A DNA stretch of 64,000 bases, from assembly GCF_001949145.1 (NCBI RefSeq), contig NW_019091365.1:1057449-1121448 (forward strand), in the 5' to 3' direction. The notes beneath the pieces were generated by a model that had not been told where the DNA came from, did no database searches, and saw only the letters and a list, made by a program, of their open reading frames with translations. Below, piece after piece: positions 62,909 to 64,000 of the stretch; the stretch's first letter is position 1; each line of letters begins with the position of its first letter. Source of the DNA: Acanthaster planci (taxonomy: Eukaryota > Echinodermata > Asteroidea > Valvatida > Acanthasteridae). The position numbers and the translations under genes were made by a program.

Positions 62909-64000
62909 ATGGCGCCCTGTTGTGAGAATGAACTGCCGGGCCAAAATCGGCACCTTCAGGGTTCAAACTAGCTTGTCAAATACATGTACAAAATTTACAA
63001 CAAAACTTACAACTGCAGAAAAAACGTGCCTATGTGTTTCATTGAAAGCTAGTTTGATCTGTTCTTTGTTTTATGAGCTTTTATACCATAATATACTTCT
63101 TTAATGGTAAAGGTGATGGTGTTTAGATTATTTCACAAAATGTTTCAAAGGAGTGAATGCAATATCATCACACTTCAAAATGTATTTTTTTTTTCGATGA
63201 CACAGATTTTGAAGTTCTGTAGTGAGTTGTAATCATCGTTTGGGGGAACTTTTTTCGGATGCATACATACTGTTTTTCCACACTTTTAAACAAAAGCCAT
63301 TGTACATTTTACGAATAGCCCTACATTTTGGTAGTTAAAAAATAATCCTTGTTAGGCTGTGGTACAAAATGGAAATTTGGGTGGGTTTGAGTGTTGTTTA
63401 CATATATCATTATATTGAACATAATTTTTTCCCCTTTGTGTGAATATTCAAACTGATCAAACTTCACAGATTTGAAATGTCAAGACTGTTGCAAAATCTG
63501 GTCTTGGGAAATCTGGTCAGGCGAAATAACCACATTACTTTAATAGCAAATATGTAACTTACTTTCTCTGTATCTTTGAAACTTGAACTCCATCGTAGAA
63601 GGTAGGAGTGAGACAAGTTCATTGCATTTTCTTGCAAGAGGAGTCTGGAACTAGACAGAATACCTCAATGAAAAGTACTTGAATTTTCTGACACGTGTGT
63701 CCCTTTTGCTTTTCTAATTACAAATAATACTTACAATATGTATTCCATCTTTAAAACATTTACATGTTCAAGGTATGTTGAAATTTTGTTGATACTATCT
63801 TGTGTCAAAGAAATCAACTGGAATAACATTATAATGTCGATCACAACCTTGTACTTAGGATCTGGTTTTGCTTTTCGGTGATGGCTTTTGTGGCAGTCTG
63901 TATTCTTGTGTGTTAAGACTTTGCAATGAATTACACTGGTCATGCACAATGAATCATCCACATGTTCATCATGCTAAAATGAAAACAAAATTCCGGTTAC
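62909..64000 (+). other. Gene 2 3' UTR or downstream sequence
   Basis: AT-rich with no supported coding sequence. I find no AATAAA or ATTAAA before the window end; only a weak AATATA-like variant occurs near 63070. The transcript end may lie outside the window. Confidence 0.5.

Overview
The window is animal nuclear DNA. It has spliced genes, long AT-rich introns, GT-AG junctions, small palindromic transposons and a 720-base assembly gap (8635-9354). All coding sequence I can support lies on the + strand. It belongs to two tandem genes with the architecture of echinoderm fibropellins: long runs of EGF modules closed by an avidin-like domain. That pairing, together with abundant TACATG-type simple sequence, points to a deuterostome invertebrate, most likely an echinoderm (sea urchin or sea star). 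The species cannot be fixed from the sequence.

Gene 1 (205-20217) enters from the left, so its N-terminus is outside the window. Twelve EGF exons are visible (205-15010), then three avidin-domain exons (15594-15722, 16190-16388, 20160-20217). The last coding exon is only 58 bases and lies beyond a 3.8 kb intron that carries a pogo/Tigger-like MITE. The stop is TAG at 20215-20217, and a likely poly(A) signal sits at 21510-21515.

The interval 20218-24507 holds the gene 1 3' UTR and an intergenic stretch in which no CUB domain or convincing signal peptide is visible. One weak candidate first exon for gene 2 lies at 22827-22941.

Gene 2 (24508-62908) has fifty visible EGF exons (24508-61230) and the same three-exon avidin module (61840-61968, 62469-62667, 62848-62908), with stop TAA at 62906-62908. 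This is about 2,025 codons. A 3' UTR follows with no canonical AATAAA before the window ends.

Every EGF module is one exon bounded by phase-1 introns. Fifty-six are exactly 114 nt, five are 111 nt and one is 117 nt. Any exon can therefore be skipped or duplicated without a frameshift, which suits growth by tandem exon duplication. The final three EGF modules and the avidin module correspond exon for exon between the genes, so the 3' cassette was duplicated. The proteins are expected to be secreted extracellular-matrix components. Most EGF modules carry Ca-binding, Asp/Asn hydroxylation and O-glucose consensus sites, and 24 of 62 carry the O-fucose consensus. The avidin-like domains lack several key biotin-contact residues and are more likely to serve oligomerisation.

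The introns hold several inverted-repeat MITE-like elements, dispersed repeat pairs, a TTTGA microsatellite, a TGACTT-rich array and a minisatellite. I found no RNA genes, CRISPR arrays or antisense genes.
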